In this document: positions 50,810 to 61,582 of the stretch, one piece after another
How the letters are laid out: each line of letters opens with the position of its first letter
Position numbering within the stretch: position 1 is the stretch's first letter
Assembly: GCA_000320605.2 (NCBI GenBank)
Contig: KB445796.1
Span: 1,221,124-1,285,123, forward strand
DNA: 64,000 nucleotides
Source of the DNA: Gelatoporia subvermispora B
Taxonomy: Eukaryota > Basidiomycota > Agaricomycetes > Polyporales > Gelatoporiaceae
Direction of reading: 5' to 3'
Notes under the pieces: generated by a model
Seen by the model: the letters and a program-made list of their open reading frames with translations, nothing else
What the model was told of the DNA's origin: nothing
Databases searched by the model: none
Translations under genes and position numbers: made by a program

Positions 50810-51838
50810 ACTAGTAAATCGAAGTGCAACTGTACACGGGACACTACCTTATGGAATGGCTATGTATCGGATTCCGCTATGCTAGACAACAGTGTACCGA
50901 CCCTGCTTCTGTATCGTACCCAGCATGTCGCCCTAAATTCGAGTTCTGACGGATCCATCACGAAAGATCGAATCTCATTGTACGCTCAACCCGCGGCAGG
51001 CATAATCGGACTCTCCGGATTGAACAGGCGGGATGTTTCATTTTGACGCATGCCAGTTAGGACGGAACAGACCCGCTGTGCATGGCTCGTGATTTGGGGC
51101 TGCAGGGTAAGCTTGTATGGCACGCTGGTTCGGGGCTCTCGATATGGCGCCCGGACAGAGGCGGGGCATGCCTACCAGTCTACGGCTGCGACACTGAGGT
51201 ACCGTTTATCGCTTGGAGTGTCCAGGTCAGAGAATCAGGAGATTTCTAGTCTCATCACTAGTCGCGCGCTGGTGCGTAGTGTATGATTTTCAGCCTTGTG
51301 GGTGAGCGACTGGTGGAGGTTAGGTCTACCCCACTATGGCGCCAACCCCGTTGCGGAGACCGAATTTGACAATTGAAATGCCGCGGAAGTAATCTGTGTT
51401 CGCGCCTGTGCAATTCTACTATCAGTCCCTCATGAACCTCTAGCCAACTTCTATCTTTCTATCAATGGGGACCCGGTCTCTTTACATATTTTCACGCATA
51501 ATCAGCGTTGTGTAGCGTTCGCTCATCCGAGTCGGGCGTACGCTCGGCCAGGTCTCAGGGTGTCAAGCAGCCATTTCTCGTGATTTCCCTCTACAGGTTT
51601 GGCGGCACAGCAAGCTGGCTTGAGGTACATGTCTACTCTTACCGAGATAGTGATCCATCATTCATGGGTACAGACCATGTTCTATAGGGGTCGACACTGG
51701 TCAAAGTTACGTTCGCCGTCCAGACGTCCAACGCCGAATCCTGCGGTCGGGCTGGGGCCCTTCCCGCGGCGTCGTCCAATATGGCATAACTAGTCAACTT
51801 GTGACATTTTCGCTAGGTGTCGTAGCCCGCTTTTGCGG
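50810..51838. other. Intergenic stretch between SMP-30-like paralogues
   Basis: No gene seen; small frames only. Confidence 0.5.
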
Positions 51839-51845
51839 TATATAT
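51839..51845 (+). promoter_or_regulatory. TATA box of SMP-30-like copy 2
   Basis: TATATAT lies about 55 bases before the start codon at 51896. Confidence 0.5.
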
Positions 51846-51895
51846 GACCGGCCACTGGGGGCCAACTGTCAACTCACCACCTCAACACTTTAACG

Positions 51896-53395
51896 ATGGG
51901 CAACAAGTCCACCCTCTCTGGGTTCCTTCTAGTCGTTGCTCTCGCGGGACTCTGGCAGGCCGTGATTGGACCATTTATCGGAGCGCTGGGCCTGTTTAGG
52001 ACGATCAGGCCTTTGCGCAACGATAATTGCCAAATTCGATCTGATCTGGACGGATGTGAGAGTGAGTTGCGTCATAGGATCTTGCTCTCAGAGACCAACC
52101 TGCTTGGGTTCTAGAGTTTGTACTTGACCATGAGACAGGGTTACTGTACATGGCGTGTGTTGAATCTGCCTCCAGAAGCCGCTGGTTGCCCAACATGAGG
52201 GCTCTCGACGCGAGCGGCATGGTCAACGGCACCATTGTCACGTACAACGCGGACACCTCGGAGGTCACCCGTCTCAATGTCGTCGGCGGTAACTTCGCTC
52301 AAGGTTTTTCACTTCACGGCTTCGACGTCGTTCGTTCTGCGACCAACGCCACGGAACTCTATTTCTACATGATCAACCACCGCACTCCTCGCCAAGGTGA
52401 TGCATGGAAAGTCGGCGCGGACTCCGTCATCGAGATCCTTAAAGGGGCAGATGGCAGCAGGACCCTGGAACATGTCATGACGGTGCAGGACCCCATCATC
52501 ATGACTCCAAATGAGGTCGTTGGCACGGCGGATGGCAAGGGTTTCTGGTTCACCAATGATCACGGTTCCAAGACAGACTGGGTACGTTACCTACAAAGTT
52601 CACGTATGGATTCGACACTGATTTTACGACAGACTCGCGAAATCGAGATGTTCTTCCCTATACCTACGACGTCTGTTGGATACTGTCATGTCGACTTCGG
52701 CTGCAAAATCGCAGCTGACAGGACAACCAGCAGTAACGGCCTTGCGTGGGACCGGAGCGCCGATTTGTTCTATGTCGGGAGCACTCCTCGCGGCACGATT
52801 GGCCTCTACGGTAGGCTACCAGACAATACCCTCGCATACAAGGACTCTGTCACCCTCGGTATGCCGTATGCGTCCATTGCGTTATTCGGACTTTGTTTTC
52901 TCATCTAGAGGCAGGGGAAGTTATGGACAATCTTGATGTCGACAGCGAGGGTACGCTTTGGGCTGCCAGTGAGTACTTTTAGATCTCTACGTGATATTCT
53001 AGGAGATTACTCAATGTGATGATCCCTCGACAGCGTTCCCCAGTGGAGTGAAGGTACTCAAGCGGTTCCGGGACACGATCACGGATGCCCCTTCGGCCGC
53101 ATGGCGCATCAAGTTCGATAACGTCACTGCTGCGTCGGGCGGGAATCATGAAGCAGAAAAGGTGATAATGAAGATAATAGACTGACTGAAATATTGCACT
53201 AAGCGTACTATGTTGCCCTAGATATTCGAGGATGACGGCACGGTTGTCGGCGTAGCGACGTCTGTAGTACATGACGTTGAGCGTAGTCTGCTCTACCTGC
53301 ACGGTACGCATCGAGGGCGAACCTCAAAATGAGCGACTATCACTTATATACCTGCAGGGCTTACATCACGTCAATTTGCCGTCTGCAAGATATGA
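51896..53395 (+). CDS. SMP-30 / arylesterase-like beta-propeller protein, copy 2
   Basis: Tandem paralogue of 49273-50809 with the same architecture and splice positions. It has an N-terminal signal anchor (LSGFLLVVALAGLWQAVIG), then NDNCQIRSDLDGCE, spliced to a KFVLDHETGLLYMAC segment. SLHGFDVVRSATNATELYFY, DPIIMTPNEVVGTADGKGFW with FTNDHGSKTDW, SNGLAWDRSADLFYVGST, NLDVDSEGTLWAA, IFEDDGTVVGV with TSVVHD and a final exon ending QFAVCKI follow. The acidic position in TPND of copy 1 is TPNE here. No frameshift or stop is needed, so both copies look functional. Shared intron phases show the duplication was DNA-based. Substrate unknown. Confidence 0.9.
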
Positions 53396-54100
53396 GAAAC
53401 CGCTGAGCAGTAACAAAGATTTGGACACTTACGATCATTTCCATCTTGATCTTGGTTGCACACGTTCGTAAAATACATTGTCGGCTGATAATACGGGGAC
53501 AAAGAACTATAAACATGTTATAGTTATGTGAATTGTCGGATTCGTTGGACGTGTGGCCACGACTTGTCTCGGTCGTTCCTCAATACTTAACAAAGGCGAA
53601 GATCATGTCGGCCATATGTAACTGCCGGAGCAATAATACCTGGGTCGCGCAAGAATGGGTAGCTTGTCCCACTGGGGTTTTCGACGCATTCGTCACCGGC
53701 CCACTTTCCATATCCGTAGCGTACTTGCCGTATTCGTATATCTGAGCGCTCGCTCCGCCGCCTCCTCGCGTATCCTTTGCGCACTCAACATACTAGGCTC
53801 CGCCTCTGTCTGTCCAAATCCTCGCCCGAACGACGCCACGCCTGCTGCACCATAGTCAACTGCACAGTACGGAGCATTAAGAACTTTTGCGAGATCAAGA
53901 CCTCGGGTGTCGGTCAGGCCATTTCAGAATCGTCGTTCAGACACCCGGAATTACCAAATGTCGACAGAAAGCCGGATATCCCGACATCCGACGTTAGATT
54001 TTGGCCTGAACGACTCCCGCACAACAGCGATGCTCCACCTGCATGCACACAGAATGCATAAAAGAACGCAGGGACGAGTCCCGTTCATTCATCCGCCAGC
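53396..54100. other. Intergenic stretch
   Basis: Upstream region of the amphipathic-repeat gene; a CATAAAAG word at about 54057 may be a weak TATA box. No gene seen. Confidence 0.45.
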
Positions 54101-55471
54101 ATGAGTGAAGCCGGCATCCCAAACAACGCTGCTCTCGCAGCGGCATCCCAAGCACCTACATATGTGTACTGCTTTATTCACGGCTCGGTATGCTACCTTA
54201 TGGTATGTATTCGTCGAATATTCCTCATCCTGAACTATGACTCACGGCGTTACGCTCAGAGCATGCTGATGGCCGCCATCCTGAGGATCTTCCCCAACAT
54301 CAGACCTGACACACGCCCTGTTGCGGAGGCCTTGAAAGAAAAGAGACAGAAGCTTCTTTTGAAACGACGTGCTCAGGCTCGCAGGCTCGCCTCCAAAGCG
54401 GACGTTTCCGATGGTTCGACAACCCTCGCTGAATCGTCCGGATCGTCTGTGTGAGTTGCCACTAACTCAGAGAGCCCGCAGAGAACCTAACAGAGCCCTC
54501 GTCAGATATCCCCAATCTAGCGAAGAGAGCGACTCCTCTTTCCCGTCATTGAAGCGTTCCTTGAAATCAACGATGAAGCTGCCGCGTAGGCTCTCCATCA
54601 ACAAGATGAGCAAGCAAAAGTCACGCACGGAGGAGCCCGACACAGACAGTGAAGAATCACTATCCGAGCAAAGCAAACCCCTGCTAGGCCGCCGGCTGTC
54701 GATGCTTGCCAACATTCCTGCCGCATCAGGCGATCTTATGTCAAATATGGCTAAGCCTTTCAAATCGAAACGCAAGCAGTCTCAATCGGATTGCTGCCTG
54801 CGTAGGTGTTATTCATTCCTCGTGTAATTACATGTCTTGACGATGATACAATAGCTGCGAAACAGGTCAATGAGGAGGGCATCAACGCTGCCGCGGCCGT
54901 CGATTCTGATCACTCCCGCGGTGTTCGCAAGACCCGTACCAGGGGTGTCTCGTTTTCGGACCAAGTAACGGTTGACAATAGCAGCATGGAAGACGACGAA
55001 TGGGTTGACGAGCCCGAGCCCAGCCATAATTCCCCGGAGCTGGCCGATTTCACTACTCGTCCTATGGCCAATGTTGCTCGTCAAATAGGAAAGGGGGCTC
55101 GCTATGCACACGATGCGACCGCTCGCACCATGCAGGACGGCGCTCATCAGATGCAAGAAACGGCTCGTAGTATGCACCAGACGACGGTACGCGGTATGCA
55201 ACAGACGACTCGCCAAGTGAAGGACGCGACGGCCACTATGCAACATGGCACGGTGAAGGGCATCGAGACTACCGCTCGCTGTGTGAAGTCTACCGCTGTA
55301 ACCGCTCAACAAGGTACAGCGAGGGGCCTGGAGGCCACTGCGCGCGGTATGAAGGACGCGGCTCGGATCGTGCAAGATACCACTTTACGCTCTGTGAAGA
55401 ATGCGGGCAAATCGCTTGCGAAGGGTTCCTCTCGCGCTGCCCGCCCCTTCCATGCAGGTGGCTGTTCTTGA
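54101..55471 (+). CDS. Protein with 11-residue amphipathic repeat (LEA- or apolipoprotein-like)
   Basis: Four exons or so from the ATG at 54101 to the TGA ending 55471. The N-terminal half is basic and Ser-rich (SMLMAAILRIFPNIRPDTRP, a KEKRQKLLLKRRAQARRLAS helix, and PSLKRSLKSTMKLPRRLS). The C-terminal roughly 105 residues (55100-55440) are a regular repeat of units like TARTMQD, TARSMHQ and TARGMKD. Hydrophobic residues (Met, Val, Ile, Leu) fall at successive spacings 7-7-8-7-7-8 for four rounds, exactly 22 residues per three steps, the mark of an 11-residue amphipathic helix as in group 3 LEA proteins, alpha-synuclein, apolipoproteins and perilipins. Ala, Thr, Gln and Arg fill the polar face. 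It may bind lipid-droplet or membrane surfaces or protect against drying. Not recognised as a named family. The second intron, only 31 bases as drawn, is uncertain. Confidence 0.78.
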
Positions 55472-56781
55472 TGATAGGACATGAATTAGTCTGCGGAAAT
55501 GGAGAGAGTAATATACCCCTGGATATTAGCTAGTATGGACAGGATCCACACTTGTGTTACCGTCGTATACCGTATGCGGTAAAAAGACGCATTGTACCGA
55601 GCATGTCAATTTAGATATGATGACCATTCATCTAAGCCAATCTCCTCGTTTGTCGCGTGCATGGTCTAGCTATATGCATGAGGCTTCCGGGCTGTTGTGA
55701 GGTCGACACTATCCCTTCTCTCGCAATCGACGTCCCTCGCTGGGTAGTCGCACGAGCATATGACTATCATAACACGGCTATAGCAAAGTTCACGCTGTTT
55801 CCTATACTCAATGGTCATTCCATCTGCTCAAGCTGAACCGGTACTTTAGCATCACTGGTGACTACGGTGATAGCTTCGAATTGAGTGTGATAGGCACGGA
55901 GATTGTGATTTCGATCTTGCCCACTGGTGCTTGGAATTGATCGGTTTACCGGGAGCAATCGGGAGCTTTAGTATCTTCACGGTTTATCCTTTCTGCAATG
56001 ATGTCCATGTATCAACATGAATCCAGGGAGCTGCCGGAGGAATCGACGCATCGCATCAGCATATCTGCTCCCTAATGTGTTCTTTACTATTCACATGTGC
56101 TATCCAGTAGTATCTTGCCTTTAGACCACACTGCCCGGCATTGTACCATCAACTACGGCCCAAATCAAATTCATATCGCTTCCCAGGGAGATCATGGAGT
56201 CATACGGCTGCAGACCCAATAGCCTTGTCCCGAGTGTATGCTCTCGATATATAGTCCACGGGTAGTCTGCGTGACCTCTAACGGTACTTTCACAAACCGC
56301 ATTTCAGAGACTAAACTATGAGTAGAAATCCGGTCGCCACAGTGCGACACGGTCGGGATTCTGAATATTCGGTGGAGCTGTGACGATCATATCTCCTCCA
56401 GTTTCCTGTGTAGGCTAGATTGTGCTGCGGCATCAGCACGTGACATAAAGCTGTTTTTTTCCAAAAGTCCCTATCGAAATGGAACTCACTGTTAAATTGC
56501 TGTGCTTGATATTATTTAACGTTGGTTCTGTGGCTCAGTTGGTGAGCCACATTTATGTTAGAAACCGACCCAAGGCGGGCGCAGTGGGCTTTTGCGGTGC
56601 TCAGGTAATCTGCGATGTTGTAAGAATACAAGAAATGGTACGAGGAAAACGCGATACAGGTAGCGAGCTAGTACAAGAAAGCGAGAAGGCAGGTGAAACG
56701 GTAACCGGATGTCCATAAGCGTGTATCCTCCCGAAAGTGAGTCCCCGAATGTCCGATTCTGATGCGCACATTCACACCGCC
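55472..56781. other. Intergenic stretch, 1.3 kb
   Basis: Only small frames. A stretch at 56521-56560 starts like a tRNA D-arm (GTGGCTCAGTTGGTGAGCC) but no anticodon or T-arm follows. Confidence 0.5.
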
Positions 56782-58236
56782 TCAGCGGCCCTGTATCCTC
56801 TCGATTACCTTCAATCCGAGTGAACAGACACCCGCTAGAAGCGGAGAGGCCATATACTACGTGCGCAAGAGATCAGTAGACCAGTCTTCCAAACGTCACG
56901 GACTGCACGCACCGCGATAGTGAGGTAGCCCACAATGGGTCCTACATCGACCTTGACAAGTTCCGCGACATTTACGAGGAGCATTGCGGACGGTCCCGCC
57001 GGTATGAGGATAAGAATGAACCTGCCAAGTGACATTAGCTTCTCTCGTTGACTACGTGTGCGATTGAGATTCACCATACGAGCGGGTCGTCGACGTAGAT
57101 CCCGCGACCGGCGGTGAGCCAGACAAAGAGCAGACTCAGCGCTGGCATTATGATGAAGCGAATCAGGAGGACAAAGCATATGGGCACTGTCCCCGGGTGC
57201 ATAGACGGCACGTTGGCGAGTTCTGCGCCTACGGTGAACGCCTGCAGCGAGACGAAGAGTTCGCCAAGGTTCTCGATGGTTTGCGTAACGGACGTGTACA
57301 AAGCACTGTCTTTCGAGAAGAAGGCATTGTTTAAGGCAGGGATCATCTGAGCAACCTGTTAGTAACACATACAGATTCTGAGCAAGAATGGTAACGTACA
57401 CCGAAGAAGAGCGCTATGATGGCACCAATGAGTGGTGGGCTCATATACGAGTATACGATCTTGATGGGCTTTTCCAAGAGAGCGAAGAAGGATGGCCAAC
57501 GCAAATCCGGGGTACCCTCAATCGGGTTGAGCACTTCTCTATAATCACTATCCTCTCCGTCCTCCATCCCGTCATGGTCGCGCAACAGCCCAACATGTTC
57601 TGCATCCTGCACGATGGGGCCAGTATGCCCTGGCCCCGGGTGCAGATTATTACCGCCCTCGAGATCCTTGTGCCCATCGTCGCATTTCAAGATTGCGGGA
57701 GCGGTTTGGAACGTGAACGTCTGCTGAACGACAACATTGAGCAGGATGATGGCCCTTGCGCGCCTCAAGATCGTTGATGCGGACTCTCCCGGAGCAAGCG
57801 AGTTCAGCACTCCGGCCGACGACAGCGACTGGAGGAGCAGGAGCGGGAGTGCGGTCGCGTTGGGACGTCCGGCAGCAACGATGGTCCAATAAGGGAGGTG
57901 TAATGCGGCTTTGCCTGCCCAGCCGATACCGTGTGCAATGAGGGTGCTGACTATACCCCACAGGGGAATAATCCATAGACGTGCGATTTTTGAAGCTGTG
58001 AGCTCGGGTCCCATCTCTTCAATGATGAGCAACGGCAGGAAGAGATTGGTGCAGAGTTTGGAGACGCTTCGGACAGTTCTGTCGTCGAGGCGACCGTGCT
58101 TCGCGAATATATAGCCCGCAAAGACTGTCAAGAGCACAGATATCGTGCCTTGTAATGCCCCCCAGAATGTCGAGAGAAACGAGCTGCCATCTTCAGATAT
58201 CATCTCTTTGTGTGCTGGCCCGGGTATGTAAGGCAC
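56782..58236 (-). CDS. Auxin efflux carrier family (AEC) transporter
   Basis: A multi-pass membrane permease of the AEC / Mem_trans (PF03547) family; fungal members are small-molecule exporters of unknown cargo in the plasma or ER membrane. It starts at 58236 (or the in-frame ATG at 58203). The first exon gives FWGALQGTISVLLTVFAGYI, KLCTNLFLPLLIIEEMGPEL, PYWTIVAAGRPNATALPLLL and a hydrophilic central loop (HKDLEGGNNLHPGPGH), then YSYMSPPLIGAIIALFFG. Later exons give MIPALNNAFF, LGELFVSLQAFTVGAEL, FVLLIRFIIMPALSLLF, FILILIPAGPSAMLLVNVAEL and YMASPLLAGVCSLGLKVIE, ending in TGA at 56782. The NATALPLL block in the first half is typical of the family's substrate-crossing segment. It shares a promoter region with the divergent gene at 58511. 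Confidence 0.93.
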
Positions 58237-58340
58237 GCGACCTTGAGAGCTAGCCTATGATATATGGAAGTTGAAGAGGATTTTTTTTGGAGATAAGTCT
58301 TGCTTGGACGACGCAGTGGTTGAAGACAACCGAGACAACA

Positions 58341-58346
58341 TTTATA
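58341..58346 (-). promoter_or_regulatory. TATA-like element of the AEC gene
   Basis: TATAAA on the minus strand, about 105 bases upstream of 58236. Confidence 0.4.
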
Positions 58347-58510
58347 CGAGGGAGAGACTTGGTCTAAGTTCAATAATGCCGCCCGCGACGGTGGGGCATG
58401 TCGACCGACTCCCGCTGACGTCAGTGAGCAGACGCGCTCACGTGACCGTGTTTGTGTCTCGCAACTCACAGCTTGTGTTTTCTTCCTTCAACGTTGACGC
58501 GTAACGAGTC

Positions 58511-59700
58511 ATGACCATCTATGTCTATACCCGAACGATACCCAGCAGATATGGATTGATGATGCTGACCCTACGATCCAAAAGAGCGGGGCTTGGTCCG
58601 AGCAATCGTTATCGGGTGCAGGAAACGGTACGATCAGTGTCGCCATCGAACCAGGAGCCACCGTATCGTACACTTTCAATGGTACGTCCAACACGGCTGT
58701 GACGGACCTCGCTAATGGTCTCGATTCAAGGGGGCGCTCAAGGTTTATTCCTATGGGTGCTAAACAGTTACTTCCCGGCAAATTCACCGCCCATCGCCGC
58801 CTTCCCATTGACAATGGGTCACCCTCAACACTCCAGGCACCAGATATCCCCAAAGAGGCGGACCAGCAGCCTATCTTCAGGTCTCAGAGTCTAGACTCTC
58901 CACAACACACGCTCATCATCACCGTAGCAAACTGCAGCAATGATACGCCCTATTACTTCGATGGGATCCTTGTTTTTAACAATCTCCCAGATTCTTCTTT
59001 GTCCACCTCATCGTCCTCGTCCGTCACATTTACAGCGTCTTCTACTGCATCCAGCATAAAGCCCACCGGATCAGCACCAGTAGGCCCGGTTGTGGGGGGC
59101 GTAGCTGTCCTTGCGGCGATCGCTGCTTTCGTGTACTTCTTCTGCTTAAGACGCGGTGGGAAACCGTACTTTTTTTGCACATGCTTCTCCGAACGATCTA
59201 TTGGACCATGGTATGCTTCCCGTTCTTGCCCTCTCAGATATTTATTTCTCACATGATACTTGATCCCATGAGCAGAGCACAAGGAGCAAGACGTCACTCC
59301 CTACCCGCACCCTCCGTCCCAGACAAGCGCCACCCTTTCCGAGAGCGGCCTTCAGCCTTACAAGCCCTTCATACCATCGGCAAGTGCCCCCTCGCACATA
59401 TCGTCACCGCTTGCCAGCGAAGTTGGCGAATCTGCGTACGGCGTGTCTTCGTACGGCCCAGGCAGCTCCAGTACATGTGGCTACGTGGTTCGCAACGTAC
59501 CCACATCCAGCCCTAACCAGCCGATCAGCAAGGCAGCCCAGGCGGGCATGCTGTCTGTGCCCCAGCCTGCGATGTTCCACGCCGCCGATTCGGGTGTGAG
59601 GCTCCCGCAGATGGAAGAATCGAGCAGTGGTGCGGGCCCGTCGAACGTGATGACTGGCGAGGTACCGATGGATGTCCCTTCGTCGTATTCTGCAAGCTGA
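58511..59700 (+). CDS. Single-pass membrane protein with Agaricomycete-type ectodomain
   Basis: A type I-like membrane protein of a family common in Agaricomycetes. The outer part shows WIDDADPTIQKSGAWSEQS, SVAIEPGATVSYTFN, a GxPSTLQAPD segment, QPIFRSQSLDSPQHTLIITV and PYYFDGILVFNNL, the beta-rich galactose-binding-like pattern of this family. A Ser/Thr-rich stalk follows (SSLSTSSSSSVTFTASS), then one membrane helix VVGGVAVLAAIAAFVYFFCL with a basic stop-transfer CLRRGGK. After an intron the Ser/Pro-rich cytoplasmic tail ends SSYSAS with the TGA at 59700. Sensor or adhesion roles are suggested for such proteins, but none is shown here. The true start is unclear: the ATG at 58511 is not in the frame of the ectodomain without a further splice. 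Confidence 0.78.
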
Positions 59701-59944
59701 GCGCTTTTCATGGCAAATTGATTCGTGTATGCTTTTCGTCATTTGAGCAATATCTTCACTCTTTCTCTGCGTTCGCTTCGAACACTTTTATGATTCCTAG
59801 GAGGCAGGAGTTGTTGCAAAGTCGTACTGTATATGGTTTACAAAGCGGGTTTCCACCAGAGTAGACGGGCGATCTATATAGGCACGCTATCGTCTCCGTA
59901 GATGCTTCAACAGGTGACTGCATGCGCTATGCATACTGTAATGT

Positions 59945-61131
59945 CTACATCGCGTCATCTGAGTCCTCTATGATGTATTGTGTGTCCATGATCTCCTGTA
60001 GACGATACCGCGGATCTTGTAGGTGGAAAGCAATATATCCTGCCAGGTACGCCTCCCAAGCGTCCCTCGCCGCTCCTTCACCGAGGATCCTACGGGCCTG
60101 GTCCACCGCGGCAGCTGTTTCATCGATAAGTCTGTGAAGTGTGCGGCTTGGTGCCTCCTCCGAGATGTGAGCGCGGTCTTTGAGATATGTGCACGGTTCC
60201 TTGTTGATCTCCTCTTTGTAAAAGGACATGATGTCACTGTAAAACGGGCTCTCAGAAATACTACGGTACAAGGGACAGGAACATCTTACTTGACATAATT
60301 CACAGCCTTCATTGCATCTCTGATTCGGATAAATTAATGGAGCTGTAAAAATTGAGGATCCAAGATAACACGTACGGGAAAGCTTGAATAAACACCCGTT
60401 CGTCTGGGCACGTCTTCTTGTCCCAAATGAATCCCGCATACACAATAGATGCACCGCTTCTATCCCGCCTCCATTCGAGAAAGTCCCGACTATCTGATGA
60501 CAGTATTATGTCGTGTGATGCATTCTCCATGAGACACAGGTTCACGTGCTCCAGAATCGACACCATCATGAGGTTGGCGGAATAAGGGGGGAAATGGTCC
60601 CATAGAGTAGCCAGGAGTTTGGTGAGTTCGACAAAGATGTCATTCCCGTGCTGCACGGAGCCCAGACACAAGTTGCGATGGAAGTTTTGTCCATCGAGAG
60701 AGTCGAGGATGTCAGGACAGTCCACTGTGGTAGCTATCGCGGTGTACACGGCGATGAGCAGCTTGGTCTCAAAATCTTCGATGTGATCGTATGCCGTGAT
60801 GGCGACGGAGACACCGGTGACGATAGCATGCCACGGCGGCTTGATTCCTGGCCAGGTGCTCGTGATCTCTAGTACTCGACGTTCCATTACTTTGTCGCGC
60901 TTGTAAATGGGGATTGTCACGTTCATTTTGGCCAGAAAGTAGTCGAGTGCATTGCGGGAAACCTCCTGCACTTGTCGCTACATCGTACGGTAAGCATCGT
61001 GATTCACAGGATAGAGCAATCGAGCTTACCAAGTCAGATGTTGATTTATCGAGGTCGGATTCGAGCAGTTCTCGCATCGTACACAAGGAGCCGAGGAAAG
61101 TTGACGTGAGCTCAGCAGCCTCAAAGCTCAT
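59945..61131 (-). CDS. Trichodiene synthase-like (TRI5 family) sesquiterpene synthase, copy 1
   Basis: A class I terpene synthase of the TRI5 family, expected to cyclise farnesyl diphosphate to a sesquiterpene. Exons 61131-61030, 60965-60376, 60319-60290 and 60236-59945 total 1014 bases, 337 residues, normal for the family. Family blocks include FETKLLIAVYTAIATTVD, FLEWRRDRSGASIVYAG and RVFIQAFP, and the Mg-binding NSE triad, NDIMSFYKEE, formed across the last splice and intact. The aspartate-rich motif that in trichodiene synthase is DDSKD is here VDCPDI: the first Asp is kept, the second is Cys, with an Asp three further on. The C-terminal GYIAFHLQDPRYRL matches the family. The product cannot be predicted; basidiomycete members do not usually make trichodiene. 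Start is the ATG of exon 1. Confidence 0.92.
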
Positions 61132-61582
61132 TCGCCTTTATACAGAAACCACAAATCTAGATATTGGCGTCACTGTGCGCATGAAGCAAAAATAAAAATT
61201 GCTTGCATTCAGTAGATCGATGGTCCATGAGTCATTCTTCCAAGCATCACCTGGAACTGAAGTTGACGTCGTACGATCGATGTACGCATAGTACCGGATA
61301 TTGATGCGACCTGCACCGCTTCAGCAAGAATCCGTATGGGTTCTATGATGTGGGCATTCTGTGGACGGCGTTGGAAGTCAGGTTGTGAGCGCTCCGCCGG
61401 GGGACGAGACGCGCTTTCCAACTCATTCTAATTGGCTGCCTCGGAGCGCCAGGGTTATGCCCCCCCGCTGTCGCCTACAATTACAAAAGACTATCCCGGA
61501 GATTTCTAATGCTGCAGCTTACTGTAGTCGTGCTGAGATATTACAGATGCTAATATGAAGATAAAGGACCCAAACACTGACA
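61132..61582. other. Intergenic stretch
   Basis: Promoter side of terpene synthase copy 1, ending at the left end of the inverted-repeat element. No gene seen. Confidence 0.5.

Noticed and set aside
56521..56600. tRNA-like start GTGGCTCAGTTGGTGAGCC
   Set aside because: No anticodon arm, no T-arm with TTCGA and no pairing acceptor stem downstream.
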